Shown piece by piece: positions 13,873-37,608 of a DNA stretch of 64,000 bases. Numbering within the stretch: the first letter of the stretch is position 1; the number at the start of each line of letters is the position of its first letter. Source of the stretch: Otis tarda (taxonomy: Eukaryota > Chordata > Aves > Otidiformes > Otididae); contig CM048560.1 in assembly GCA_026413225.1 (NCBI GenBank), positions 13,472,001 through 13,536,000 of the forward strand. The letters are read 5' to 3'. Below the pieces are notes generated by a model. The model was given only the letters and a program-made list of their open reading frames with translations. It was not told the origin of the DNA and did no database searches. Made by a program: the position numbers and the translations under genes.

Positions 13873-14094
13873 CTAAGGTAGAACTTATTATCTAATTTTC
13901 TTCTGCCATGTTTTATTCTGAAGAAATAGTGAAGAACTGGTGTACTGCTAAGCTCACCTACATTATGTCTCCTGTAGCAGATGTAACTTCTATTTAAGAA
14001 GCAGTCCCTCCACGTAAGAAACAAACAAAAAAACTCCACAAAAACTAAATAAACAAAAAGTACAACCCTTTTCCCTGCTCACGTTAAATGCAAG

Positions 14095-14235
14095 CTCTGG
14101 AAGTGGTTAAGCTCTGTTAACAAGTTGCCCAGAGAAATCATAGAACCTCCATCTTTGAAAAATCTTCAAAACCTGACTGGACAAGTCCCTGAGCAACCTG
14201 ATATAACTTTAAGCTAGTGATGCCATCCCTTCAGC
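14095..14235 (+). mobile_element. degenerate CR1 3' fragment
   Basis: The segment GTTGCCCAGAGAAATCATAG ... GACTGGACAAGTCCCTGAGC ... AACCTGATATAAC follows the last part of CR1 ORF2 and its 3' UTR in the + orientation. The same block is seen clean at 63040-63120. It is heavily mutated and lies in the opposite orientation to the adjoining CR1 at 13088-13872, so it is a separate older insertion. Confidence 0.65.
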
Positions 14236-15439
14236 AGGAGTCTCTCCATTAGAAGTAAAATTAGTCAAATATATTAATTTTTTGAATTATGAAAACAGGT
14301 AAAGATCATTCAAATGTGGTTTAGAAGAGTTTGTTTTCTTAAGCACAGACAACAACCCTTTGGGGGCTTGCTTTCAAGTTTTTTTTGAAAAATACGTTCC
14401 GAGTTCTTCATCCACAGCACAGACTAGTAATTCGGAGAGGTGCTTTCCAACGGCAGTCGAGTACGTGTTACAAACATACTTCAGCGGGTATCTGCTGCCC
14501 CCTTCAGACCATTCCCAGTATTAGAGAAAAATTATTATTATTTAAGCAGAAATTAATAGCATCCCATTCTGTTGCACTAATTTTTGAGTGGGGACAGGGG
14601 AAGAACCCTAAGAAGAAAGATATTGTTAAGTAGATAGTTGGTGAACATTTTTGTATATCAGCAAAGGATTTTTTTTCCTGTTAGAAATGCATGGTAATGC
14701 AATTATCTTAATGAGTAAGACAAATGATACTTCAAGTTACGTATTTAGCTGTTTGGTTCAATAGCACAACTGAGGAAAACCTGGAAATCAATTCAAGCTT
14801 CCAGACTGCATTTATATAGTTTTGGTTAAGTGATTTCAACTCTCTGATTCTGTTTTTCATATGCAAAACACATTAAGCCCTATCTCTCCTTTTATCTTCC
14901 TTTTACTTCAGAAAAGCCTTTTGTAGCACTATCAAGGACAGATCGGCAGAAGGTCTTCCTTACTTAATCCACAGATGAGCGATAACGCAACTGCGTTTTA
15001 TATGCCTAAATACACCTGTGCATATCTGCAGTGCTCAGTGTACATACATGTATATATCTGTGCATATATAAAGGTATGTGCAACAGCTCCCTAATCTCAG
15101 CTGAAATTAAGTACTCCCTTTAAAAAGAACAAAGAACATGGTGAAAATGTAGACCCCGTTAGTACGCTACAAGGACAACTGTAGACAGAAATCCAATCAG
15201 ATCATAAAGTTAATATTTTCTATTTGGAATGTAATGACTTTTTTATATATTGTCTGAGCAGGTTTTTAAAAATAGATGAAAAGAGAGTATTTAAAAGAAG
15301 ATTATTTTATACATGGAGTGTTCTTTCTGAGCTAAAGAAATTATGCTTCTGAAAAGTTACTTTGTGTCCATCTCCCGCTAACACAACCTGCTGAGATAAC
15401 AGCAAATATAAGTGCCAGGCTTTCATATGGTGATATTGC
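14236..15439. other. intergenic, nothing recognised
   Basis: AT-rich sequence downstream of the likely RTCA poly(A) site. Short TA/CA-rich stretch at about 15040-15075. No gene seen. Confidence 0.5.
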
Positions 15440-15445
15440 TTTATT
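15440..15445 (-). terminator. RTCA: candidate poly(A) signal of RTCA
   Basis: On the - strand this reads AATAAA, the first canonical signal met after the RTCA stop codon. It would give a 3' UTR of about 540 nt. The UTR between it and the stop contains an A-rich run opposite the T-run at 15961-15977. Confidence 0.4.
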
Positions 15446-15982
15446 ATTTCCTCACACACAATTTAAGCAAAATGGCTAAGGAAGAACAGTGATACAGAGT
15501 TGATGATACATTCCATATACCTCATAATGTAAAGGTTCCGAAAGAATAAAACTTAGATTTTTTTTTTTTTCTTTTTAAAGGAGAAAGAATGTACCAGTAT
15601 TTTTTTCAAAACTGAAACAGTTATTTTCTACTTTCGTGAATCTGAATTTTTAAAGCTTCTAATTGAAGTTCTCAAAGACATACAATGTATTCTATTTGCT
15701 GTCCTGTCTGTATTAAGTTTGCTGCTAATAGGAGAGGAAAAAAAAAAGAAAAAAAGAAAAGAAACAGAAAAGTAAAGTTTCAATTTTTCACACCACAGAT
15801 TCTCAGCACATCAAGAAAAAACTCGACATCATCCTTGAAGTTAAATCACTCAGATGTGACAGAAGACTCCTCCTGTTCACATGCATATTATACATCCATC
15901 GAAATGTAGTGCAATACATCACTGAGGTATGTTGAGTTTTGCTTTTGTCAGCTTGCTGCCTTTTTTTTTTTTTTTTTAAACC

Positions 15983-25800
<9,818 letters not shown>

Positions 25801-25946
25801 TGCCTGTACGTTGCACTGCCATCACCGCTCCTCCGCCCCCGCATCAGCCCCCTTTGCCTACCGTATCTGCACGGAGACGGTGTAGTTACACACACGGAAA
25901 GGGGAAACGTACTTCTTTCAGTCCCAGGAGCCTTGATATTTGTAAA

Positions 25947-26490
25947 TGTCCTGGTTTCGGCAGGGATGGAGTTAATTTTCCTCTCAGTAGCTGGTGTGTT
26001 TCAGATTTTGTATGTGAAGAATGTTGATAAACGCACTGATGTTACCAGTTGTTGCTAATGAGACCAAGGACACTGTCCAGTTTTCCAGGTCTCAATAATG
26101 TGCAGGAAGCTGGGAGGGATACAGGCAGAATAATTGACCCAAACTGGCCAAAGAGTATTCCATGCCATAAACATCATGCTCGGTACATAAGGGGATGTTG
26201 GCCAAGAGGGCATGGCTCCCTCCTTTGCTTGCTGCTTGGTTTTGTTTCCGTGATTGCTGCTCGGGATGGGCTGTATTGGTCATTGGGACATCAGGTGGTG
26301 AGAAATCGTGCATTGTTCATTTTGTGTATTTTAGTATCCCGGTATTTTGTTGTTGTCATTTTCCTTTGCTATTCTAGTAAACTATCTTAATTTCAACCCA
26401 TGAGTTTTCTTCGCAGTTTTCTCCCCCATCCCGCTGGGGAGGGTAAGGGTGAGCAAGAAACTGTGTGGTGACTAGGGCTAAACCACCGCA
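25947..26490 (+). mobile_element. solo LTR of an avian endogenous retrovirus, DBT intron 1
   Basis: A 544-bp element starting TGTCCTGGTTTCGGC and ending AACCACCGCA (TG...CA ends), flanked by the 5-bp target duplication GTAAA (25942-25946 and 26491-26495). It contains CCAAACTGGCCAAAG, and the TATA-like TACATAAGGGG gives its orientation as sense to DBT. No internal viral genes are present, so it is a solo LTR left by recombination. It shares a family with 32508-33148. The 5-bp duplication suggests an ERVL-type or ERV1-type origin; the exact family is not named. Confidence 0.92.
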
Positions 26491-29400
26491 GTAAATTAAG
26501 TAGTTGAGATACCTTACCCTACTTCAAGAAGTGAATCTACTTGGTTGCCCTTTAGGGAGCTTATAATCTCACAAGCATATACTATTATGAAGACTTACTT
26601 CATGCTTTTTTCTGCCTTCTTACAGTCTCCCTGCTGTAGTGAAAAGTGTTGGTTTCCTATTGTCACTGCTGTTTTGTGGAATGTCAGAAAAAAACCCATC
26701 TTTTTATTGTAAGATAATCCAAGTGAAAACAAAATTAAGTATCAGTTCTAGTTTCTAATATTATTTTTGCTTTTAATAATAATTCGTATTGTATTTTGAA
26801 AGCATAGTAGTGAGGAATTTTTTCAGTGATACTTTTGTAATTATCTAGTTCTAGGCTACATACAAGTCATTTTACTAAATAAGAATATTGAAAAGACAAG
26901 TTTCTTTTTGGTTTTCTTTCTAACTAAACCATCTTCCCTTAAATCCAGAGGGAGAGTCTGATAAGATGAAAAGGCTCATCTTATCTATGTGTGTGCTGAA
27001 CTATAGAAATGGCTGTTTATAGTGTGTGTTTCTTGCAAGCACATTTTAAGTTTTGGTGGATACCAGTTCTTGTGACCATCTACCGTGAAACAGTGATAAG
27101 ATCCAAGAAATTATATGGTTATTAGAATATGAAAGGACTTTATTTTAATATTCTTAATGCTTTTGCAAATGCTTTGGCTAGCAATGGGAAGAAGGACAAG
27201 GGGGTCTTTGCATTAAATGGTAGGGAAATAGCAGTTACCTGGACATTAGGACAAGGTTCCAAGTTATTTAGGTGAGGAATAATGTCTGAAGTCATTGACT
27301 TTGAGCACAAACTATTCAATTTGACTTTGAAATTCAGTGTTGTTACTTCATTAGGTATCAGTTGCCTGCAGGCTGCACAAAAACATTTTGTTCTGATGTC
27401 AGCAGTAGAGTTTTAGCATCAGTGGTGATTTAGAAAAGCACGATGGTCTTCCTTTTAAGGAAACAACCAAGACTGAACTAAACGGGGGCAAGGCAGTTCT
27501 CTCCCAAATAGCATACAGCTCCCATGTTGTCTTAGTTCAAACCACACATCTTAGTCAAACAGATATCAGTGGCTGAAGTGTCCTCAGTATCAGTGGGAGA
27601 CTGGAGTGGGTCCTAAGTTTCTTCTTCCCACAGCAACTCCGCATTTTGAAGACTTGACAGGAAAGGTGTTATCTTACTCTGGCATTATTGCCTTTGAATT
27701 GTCATATAGCATAATAGTGGTGACATAAACATAACTGCTAGTACTCTGCTTGTTGTGGTTTTTTATTACTGTGTTTTTCCAGACATCAAGATACGTATAT
27801 GGATGTGCTATGGATGTTAGAACTAATTTTATCTTTTATATGCTTTTTTAGTATGCTTTACTTCCTTATTCAGCATTACACAGAAAATAGTATTATGGTG
27901 ATTAAATACTGGAGTTAATAAGCACAGACTCTTTATTTCATAGATTTTAATTTTTCCCCTTACTAGAAAGGAACATTGTTCTGTGAAGAGATTGGGTACT
28001 GTGTTATTGCTTTAACATACTAGCACACCAGCTTTTTGGTAGAGAATGTGCAAACCTGCAAACAAAAAAGATTCAGTTTTTGAAAAGTGGCAGTAGTTTT
28101 GAATTATTCCTACCGATATAATTTGAAACAGCATTGAAACTCTTCTGTAAGAAAACCAGTCTGTTTTTTTGGCAGTGACATAATTCACTACCTGCATTGT
28201 TTACCAAATGTTAAAAACACATGGAAAGCATTATGAAACTTCACATTTAGAAATAGTTCAGAGATTTGATGTGCTTCTTGTGATCATCTTCACAGGTAAA
28301 TATTCGATATTTTCCATGTAGGGTCATAAAAAGAGAAAATAGTTTTATTTTAAGTCTGGGACAAAAAGATGTTGGACAAAAAGATGTAATTGTGGACTCA
28401 AGTGGGAAGAAAAACAGAATTAAAAACAGGAGAAAATAGGCTTTTGAAGATGTATGTTGTATACTAGTTTTGTAACTGAATGAGAATTTTAAATGTGTTT
28501 GTAAAATAAGATTTGTCATAGCTTAAAATTACCATTTTACTTGATCTTTTAATAGGGGAAATTGTTTGGAGGACTAATGAAAAGAATTTATTATTTGCTC
28601 ATTATAGGAATTAGAAAAATACTTATTCTAGATCAACAGATAAAATCTTATTAGCAGTCAGCTGAAAAGTAACTCAACTTTGTTGTGTCCTTTATGGTAG
28701 ATTGTATGGTATAAATATTTGTACCTAAAATAAAGGTGATATTAAATATCACTTGCAATACTGGAATAAATAATATAGAAAATGTGTACATCATCAGTTC
28801 AGAATGGTACAGTTTTCTGAATAATCTACTTTATAAAAGTTTAATGTAAAATCAAATAGCTGAGCAGTTTGGGGAGTGGGGAGGGCAATCAGGAAGTTTC
28901 ATATGATCTGTAATTATTGAATGGATTTTTTAAAAAGTAAGTTAAAATTAACTTTCCCATGCAGGTATGCTGTTTTCTGGCTCCTCTAAGAAGATAATTT
29001 CTAAATTTTACAGTTTTGAGGTACATTGTAGCACCTGAATTTTTTTTCATATCTCTAAATTAATTAGAGATAGTATCTACAGATAAATTGTTATTTTTAT
29101 TAATTTTACAGCACTCTAAGACAACGTAACACCAAAATTACATTAGATTTAAGAAATCTTACTAAATAAGAAAAGGTCTGAACTAACTTCTGTTGAGATT
29201 AATGATAAAATGCCTGTTTATGTCAATGGAAGTGCTACTGGCTTTGCTTTTGACCAAAATCATGGCTGATTACATAATGCTTTAAAGCATATAGTTTTGT
29301 CTAAGGAACCTTTCAGAAAATTCCGTTGACCCTTTAAGTTGATTTCTGGATAAATATAATTGTAACCATGAAAGAAAACCATCTCATGCTCAGTTCTTAA

Positions 29401-31262
29401 AAAATGTAATTAAAGTTGATGTGAAATTATATGTACTTGGAGATCATTGCCTCCTATATAGTAACAGAAATAAAAAGGCAACACTGTACCCTCTGGTGTG
29501 AATTTCCTTTCTAATTAGTACTTCTGATCCACCTTTGATTGGAATAAGAACTGACAAAGAAAACTATGCTGATTTTTCCTGCAGTCTAGGGGACCCTTCT
29601 AGCATCCGTTCTGGATAAGAATATTTCAGATGGCCGATGTAGTTGATATTATGTATGCTTTTGTGTGTGTGTCCTGATTAATTGCTTAGAGAAACAATAG
29701 CAAGTATGAATCTTTTACCAGATTTGTCATGATTTTTGTTAATTGGTTATGTTATTGTGGCTTTGATCTCCCCATGTGTTGTGTTAGTGAGAGAAGTTAA
29801 AGAGTTGGCAAAGCTTGTGCTAATTTAATGGTTGTTATACATTCAGTATGTATTAATTGTGTTTCCATAAGAAATTATCTTATATAAATTAAAATTAAAC
29901 TATTTTAGTATTACTGTTGCATCAGGACTATTAAATGAGCTCTACATTCTCGGTCCATTATATTAATACTTGAGACTTTTTTCCTCCAGGTTTGCATTCA
30001 CCGTGTTAGATCATGCAGCAGCGTTCGCTTTATAAGATCAAAATATGTGTGCGTGTTTGACAAATCTGCCCTCAAGTTTAGTCATCAACAGCGATTATTC
30101 AGAACATCTGCTGGTAATCCTTTTCATAATCAAATAATTTATTTTATTTTGCTATTTTATGACTGTTATGCTAGTGGTATGTAGACTATTTTTGATGCAT
30201 TCAGATTTTTCTGTCTGGTATCTTGTATTTAGTATCAAACATGTTGTATTTCCTTATTGTCTGTTTTAAGTTTCCTGTGGCCAAATTGTCCAGTTTAAGC
30301 TTTCTGACATTGGAGAAGGGATTACAGAGGTGACTGTGAAAGAATGGTAAGCTCCACTTTCTCAGAAATACGCTAAGAAATCAGCAAGTGGTTTAACAGC
30401 TATATTATCTATTATTTATCTCATCATATGTTCTCTGGATTACTAGTGAAGTTTTTCAAGTTTCATTTTCTACATTTTAAAACTTTGTATATACTGAGCT
30501 TTACCTTTTGTTTATTTACAGTCTAGTTTATTTGGGAGTAGAAAAAGTGGAAGGAATGGGGTGCCCTAACTGCACCTGTATATAGGCTTTCCTTCAGTGA
30601 TTAATGCTTTTAGAGTGAGGAGGTCTTTCTTTTATTATAATTACTTAGGCTGAACTTAAGAAACAAATGTCTAGTCTGGAGAACCCACATAATTTTATCC
30701 TATACCCCTTCTCTATTGGCTTTAGTAAAAGATTCCAACAATTTAATTGTTTGTAAAAAAACAATGATAAATGGATTAAGCAAAATCAAAGTGTACGGTG
30801 AAGGAAGGCAGTGTTGAAAGGCCTTGTTCGTTGTACAAATAGGTGAAAATACCTCTTTTTGCATAGAAGACTGTTTCCTACTTTCAGTTTATTTTCTGAA
30901 ACTGATTGTATACTGATCTTGGCAATTTGAAACTAAAAACTTCTTAGGTTCAGACTAAGCTAGACTCGTTCTTATTTTTAGATGGCTTATAGTCTGTCAA
31001 GAAAACTCTATTTTACTAAAGTAATAGTAAAAATATATGTGTGATGATATTGTAAATCATGTGTCATTTCACACAACAAAGGTTTCTGCAGCAGTCAGGC
31101 AAAAGGTATATAGCAAATGTATCCATGATGTAGAATTTGTCTTCTCACCTGGAATGCGTTTTCATGCTGTGGGGATGTACATAACTGAACTAGTTGAAAA
31201 AATACACAGCATAGATTTTTACAGTTAATATATTTTACACTAGTCTATGTCTTTTCTCTTAG

Positions 31263-31444
31263 GTATATAAAAGAAGGTGATAGCGTGTCTCAGTTTGATA
31301 GCATCTGTGAAGTACAAAGCGATAAAGCTTCTGTTACTATCACTAGTCGTTATGATGGCATCATTAGAAAACTCCATTACAATTTAGATGAAATTGCTTT
31401 TGTTGGAAAACCATTAGTGGACATTGAAATCGATGCTTCAAAAG
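31263..31444 (+). CDS. DBT: DBT exon 4, lipoyl-domain core
   Basis: Encodes about residues 85-144, including [15 protein letters not shown]. The AAA at 31324-31326 is Lys105, the lipoate attachment site. The exon ends in phase 1 at AAAAG, and its donor is GTATTG. This poor donor is required by the frame of exon 5 ([12 protein letters not shown]); the better GTAAGC 5 nt further on would shift the frame. Confidence 0.93.
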
Positions 31445-32507
31445 GTATTGTAAGCCCTTTTTTTTCTCTTGCGTATTTCGTTTGTTGTCATAAAACCATC
31501 AGTGACAGAGGAGTTTACTTTCTCCTCCTGAAAATCTTAAAACTGTTTTTTTTTTCATTTATAAAATCAAGAAAATTAAGTAGAAAAAGCTGTGATATTT
31601 TATTAGGTTTTAAAATCTCAAAAGCCAGACTTTTCCTATTGAAAATTTAGCTTAAGTAGCAGCATTTAGCGTGCTATGTTCTCATCCACAGTAGCTCAGA
31701 GTAGGTGTTAAAAACTTCAGCTGTGACAGAACCACAGAATAGTTGATGTTGGAATTTAACAAATTTGTGATATTTTAACAAATGCTCATGATGTAGTGAA
31801 GTTTTTTTTTTTTCACTTTTTCTTTGCAGGTGTTGCCCCAGAAGAAGATGTTGTTGAAACACCTCCTATGTCTCACGAAGAACACACTCACCAAGAGATA
31901 AAAGGTCATAAAACATTAGCAACCCCCGCAGTTCGTCGTCTGGCCATGGAGAACAATGTAAGTTTGCTGAATCAGGACCTGCTGCATTTTATCTGTCATT
32001 TATATAGCAGTTTGACTGACTAGGAGAACGTTGATATAGAGGAAAGTACAGTGAGAAATTACATGTTTTCAAATACATTTTGAATGTGTAAAGACAAAGG
32101 GGATTGTGCTTTCTAATAGTGAATAGGAAAAGAATGACTGGGCTTAAAATGCAGCCAGGATGTTTTAGGCTGGAGATTAAGAAAACCTTTTTAGGATAAA
32201 AATAATAAAGTATCAGAATAGCTTCATGGGACAGATGAAGGAGGAGGGAAAAAATTGAATCTCAGCTTTAGCTACCTTTTTCTGGTTTTCAGATTTGTAT
32301 TAGAGCAGAGGATGTAGTAGGTGATCTTCTAAGTGCTTTTTCGAATTCTTTTCTTTCCTGTGAATCTATGAATATTCCATTGGTTTTCAAAGCTTGTGGT
32401 GCATTTTTTTGAGAAAAATAAAACAATAAGTAGAAAAAATGAAGTGACAAATTCTTCAAATTAATATTTCACTATTGATCCTGTGAGATAATTAAGAAGT
32501 AAGTAGT

Positions 32508-33148
32508 TGTCCTGGTTTTGGCTGGGATGGAGTTAATTTTCGTCCCAGTAGCTGCTGTGTTTTAGATTTAGTATGAGATTTGGTATGTGAAGGATGTTGA
32601 TAACACAGTGATGTTATTAGTTGTTGCTAAGAGATCAAGGACTTTTTCCAGCTTTCCAGGTTTTGCTAATGTGCAAGTGCAAGAAGCTGGGAGGGGTACA
32701 GCCAGTACAGCTGACCCAAACTGGCCAAAGGAAGTATCCCATACCAGCATCCCATCATGCTCAGTATATAAGGGGGGGTTGGCTGGTGGGCAGAAATCTG
32801 GAAATCACTCTTCCAAGGTCACTGCTCGGGATCGTTCTGAGATCGCTCTTGGTTCTGCTCTGTGATTGCTGCTCAGGACAGGCTGTATGGATTGTTGGGT
32901 TGTCGGGTGGTGAGAAGTTGTACAGCATTCATATTGTGTATTCTGTTATTATTATAATTATCATTATTAATATATGTATTTTATTGTTATTATCTTTTCC
33001 TTTGCTATGCTAGTAAACTGTCTTTATCTCAACCCACGAGTTTTCTTATTTTTACCCTTCCAATTCTCTTCCCCATCAACCTGGGGCGGGGGAGGGTGAG
33101 TGAGCAGCTGTGTGGTGCTTAGTTACTGGCTGGCGTTAAACCACGACA
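32508..33148 (+). mobile_element. solo LTR of the same ERV family, DBT intron 5
   Basis: A 641-bp LTR starting TGTCCTGGTTTTGGCTGGG and ending TAAACCACGACA, with the 5-bp target duplication GTAGT (32503-32507 and 33149-33153). A clear TATA box (AGTATATAAGGGG) sets the orientation as sense to DBT. It is longer than the intron-1 copy mainly through an added block after the TATA region and an ATT/TTA microsatellite at about 32942-32995. No viral coding sequence lies beside it. Confidence 0.93.
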
Positions 33149-35687
33149 GTAGTATTCATAGTTCCTCCTTAAAGTATGCAATTGGACACCTAGCAGGCCT
33201 TCTGGATGATTTGAACAATATTGAGTACCTAATAAATCATGGAATGGGAAAGAAAATGGTAGGTATGTTAGATCAGTAACTGGAATAATTTTTAACTGTA
33301 CTTCACAATGTAGGAATTTTTTAAATTGCTGTAAAATGAAAGTGTAATAGCTTGTTATGTACTTTTCAGATTAAATTGAGCGAAGTCGTTGGAACAGGGA
33401 AAGATAACAGAATCCTTAAAGAAGACATACTCAATTACTTGGCCAAACAAACAGGAGCTATTTTACCTCCATCACCAAAGGCTGAAATTATCCCACCTTT
33501 GCCAAAATCAGAGACTATGCCAGCTGCTACAAAGGACAAAGCACGCAAAATTCCTGTACCTGTTTCTAGACCCATTGTGTTTTCAGGAAAAGATAGAACT
33601 GAACCTGTAACAGGTAAATAATGAAATATAAAATATTGAGACTGTTCACAGTAGACTACCAGTAAATGTTACTCAGTGAACAGTTGATCCCTTTTGATGG
33701 GAGTGCGTTTCATGTTATTGTCATGCAAGTGATTAATAGGAAAACATGCTGCCTAAGAAGGTGTTGCATGAAATCATTATTTTATGAAGTAATTGTTCAT
33801 ATTTTGGTTGGATGGAGTCGGGCTGCAAATTGCAATTGCTCATTTTTCATCAGTATTTCTTCAAGTGTATGCTGAAACAGGTAGGAATTCTGAAACGTGT
33901 GAGTTTGTCACAGTATGAATTGTTATGCAATTAGTGGCAAAGTTCAGTGAATTTAAGGGTTTAAGTGCTTAATAATAGCATACTTCAGCATTCACAGTTT
34001 CCTGGAGAAGAGTGCAACAAAAAACACCAAGGTAAGAAAAAACACATTAAAAGAGGAAGATAAAAGGTTTTTGCTTGCCTTTCAAGCCATGTTTATTTGG
34101 AGAGGCTAGAAGAGTAGTGCAGATTACTGTGTTATGATTTCAAATACATACATACATAGGAGAGATATGCAGTCATATAGTCTGAAATACTACAATCATA
34201 AAAATAGAGTTGAATGTGCTGAATAACTGTTGATCCTAAAATGAGCTTTACCCTTACCTTTTTTTTTTTTGTTATGGTTGGGTTTGGTTTGGTTTTGTTT
34301 TGTTTTTAAGTTGTGTAATTTGTTTAATGGAAACAAATAGTTAAAATTTCACCATAACTTCTCAGAAGCTCATTTTGTTGGTTTAAGTCAGTGAATACTT
34401 TCCAGGTTTTCACAAGGCAATGGTAAAGACTATGAGTGCAGCCCTGAAGATACCCCACTTCGGTTACTGTGATGAGATTGATTTGACTCAGCTTGTTCAG
34501 CTGCGAGAAGAGCTGAAATCTCTAACACAAATTCGTGGAGTTAAGCTTTCCTTTATGCCTTTCTTCATAAAGGTGAGATGTGCAGCAGACCACTATATGG
34601 AGTACTTATGCAGATTTTGCCAAAATCTGATAAATGATTGTTGTAAGTTTGGAGCACCTCTATCATCTAAATAATTACCGATCACAAGAAAAATATCAAC
34701 TTTTCTTGTTTGTTGAACCACTTTTCAATTTGCTGTTGGAATTGTGGTTAGGGTTATATGATAGAATGGAAAATTTATTAAATATTAATGGAGAAGGATA
34801 GAGCAGATAAAGCATTGTTGTTTATGAGGACAAGCATCACTAGGTGTTTGAATTACACAAAACAAATTTTGGAAACTGTCAGTATTTTTTTATGAGCTCC
34901 ATTAAAATGAATAATTGTCACTCAAGTGGAGAGCTGAGAATTACATTCCTACTGAATCCCATAACTTTTGTCTTGGGATATTTGATTTGAATTGTGAAAC
35001 AGAAATAACAAATGAAGATTCAACTTCAATTGTACTTGGGAAAGGGATTATCAATATTTATATGTCTGTCTTACACGTTTGGTTTTTGTAAGTTATCTTT
35101 TTCTTCTGCTATCCTAATAATGACAGAATATCAACAGACAAGTTTAGGACCGTTTAAGCCAAATTTAAGTGCATTGAGGAAATCCATATTGTTATTAATC
35201 TAAATTGTCTCCCACCATTCCTTCCGTTCCATGCAGCACTCTGGTTATTACAAAAAAAAATTTTAAAAATCTACTTTTTTTTTCCTTTTATATTTGACAG
35301 GCAGCCTCTCTAGGATTATTGCAGTATCCCATTCTTAATGCTTCTTTGGATGAAAGCTGTCAAAATGTCACATACAAGGTTTGTAAACTACTGATAAAAG
35401 TTGTGAGCTGAAAACTTAAACTAACAGCTAACAAGGGCTTTTCAGAATGTGTGAGTTAAATGTAAGAACCAAAATTATGGTCTTGTGCTGGAAAATAACT
35501 TGTGTATCCAGATTCTAAGACTGGATTTGATCTTATTTCAGTAGTTTGTTTAATGACAGTTACTTTGTTATTCAAGCTTGTCTCAAAAATGCATATTAAT
35601 GTAGTGATATCTTGTTTTTTAACTGAAGACGAGTCAAGTATTTAAAATGAGAACATTTAAAATCTAATACAGTAATTTTTTAGTAAT

Positions 35688-35709
35688 GGCACAGTGGTTC
35701 CACTGTGCC
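35688..35709. repeat. perfect short hairpin in DBT intron 8
   Basis: GGCACAGTGG, then TT, then CCACTGTGCC: ten base pairs with a two-base loop. It is transcribed within DBT pre-mRNA but too short for a miRNA precursor. Confidence 0.8.
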
Positions 35710-37608
35710 GATATCTATATATAAAGTAATATTTTAAACTCAGTTTTGATAAAAATTATTTAATTTTCATACAAGGTGCTGGATTGATACTTTTGGGCAG
35801 CGAGTGTCTATTTTCTTAAGTGATGTGTACGAGCTCATTGCAGTACGAACTCCTTTTGTGCTATTTTATCAATATATCTCAGATTAATCCTTATATATGC
35901 CTTCTAGCAAATGAAAGGGAACTTGGTTTCCCATTTTTTTTTTAATTTTAGTGTTCTCTTTAAAATTTGCTAATCATGCTTTGTTACCCATGTAATCATC
36001 CTAAAGGGAAATATTTTAGTGCGAAATTGTTTCCAGGATTTTGTATTTCCTGGATGTTAAATTGACAAAATCAATTTGCACTTTGCACATGTGGAAAGCT
36101 AATATTTAAAAATTTACATCCCCTTCTCCACTCGAAGTTGTATAGAGGAGTCACTTACTACAGACAGCACTTTCTAGGTTAAAAAGATATACAAAAAAGG
36201 CATTATTCAAGTACATTTTTATGTAAAATATATTTTGTGTTTATGTCTGGTTAATTAAACTTGTTGCAGGCTTCGCACAATATTGGAGTTGCTATGGACA
36301 CAGAACAAGGTTTAATTGTCCCAAATGTGAAAAATGTTCAAGTCTGTAGTGTGTTTGAGATTGCTTCTGAATTAAATCGCCTGCAGTCCTTGGGCTCTGC
36401 AGGCCAACTGGGAGCAAATGACCTCACTGGGGGAACATTCACCCTTTCAAATATTGGCACAGTAAGTACAGGAAAAATGAGAACTTACAACTCAAAACTG
36501 CTTCTGAAATTAATACCTTACTAAAGTTTCATATGCAATGAATAAAACCTGTAGCAATTAATGCAAGAGGCAATCTGCTTTTAATTAAAAAAAAAAAATT
36601 GTTACCTAATATCTCTGGTGTTTTCTTTTCTAGATTGGTGGTACTTACACCAAACCAGTGATACTACCTCCTGAAGTAGCTATTGGAGCACTTGGAAAGA
36701 TACAGGTATATTAACTTTATCTCAGTGATGTGAGTGTTTACCTAACTAAGTTCATCTATTATGAAAATGAAATGTGGAGTGTCCCTTTGTTTTGTTTTTC
36801 TCATATGAACATTTCCTCTTTATGTTACAGAAACTGCATAGTTTGTTATTGAAAAGTTTTGTGATGTTTTTAGGTGGCTGTGCAGAGACACTATGTGTTT
36901 TAATAGAAGTTTCTTATGCCAAAGGTTTAGATTTGTTTTCTGGAATCCTTTTATATTTCACTCACATTTATGTTTAGCCTTCTAGTTAATGAGAAACAAT
37001 GTAAATATATTTTTACAAGTTTTGCAACATGGCAATAGCATTATTGCTATCATCAAGGAGAAAACTTGAGACTAAAAATGTATTCTGATAATGACATTTA
37101 ATTTCATAAGCCAGATAGCTGAATCCATACAGAACTCTGTATGGTGAAGGCAGTTTCATATTTTCTGAATTTCAGGCTTTAATTCTTTAATATAGACATT
37201 TGAGATCAATGCTGGACATGAAATGAGTATTAATTTCAAATACTACTTAAATGTTCTTCCTGTTAGGCTTTTGTTTAGGGGATGCTTTAAGGAAACTGTC
37301 ACTTTGAGCACTAACAGTGCAATAAGCTATTCAGGAAGAAACTTTTCAGTCAAAAAAGGTTCTCACTACTTCATTATTTCCATGATGGTGGAAACAGGAT
37401 ATGACTGTTTCTTATGTAGGTTTGCAATATATTCTAATCCACAGCACAAACAATAATGGGAAGGTCTTTGTTTTTTGAATGGCACCACTGCTGTCTGTCT
37501 AATTTAGCAAAATGTTTACATTTAAATTAACAAATTAACAATTAAAAATAAAGATTTGTTAATGAAAGTGTTTAATACTTTCATTTTTTTCCTTCCTCTG
37601 ATTTTTAG

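Noticed and set aside
1..15982. search for CDC14A exons on the - strand
   Set aside because: Synteny places CDC14A on this side, but no CpG island or phosphatase-like frame was found.
31725..31765. short CR1-like string (CACAGAATAGTTGATGTTGGA) in DBT intron 4
   Set aside because: About 25 bp of resemblance only; too short to call an element.
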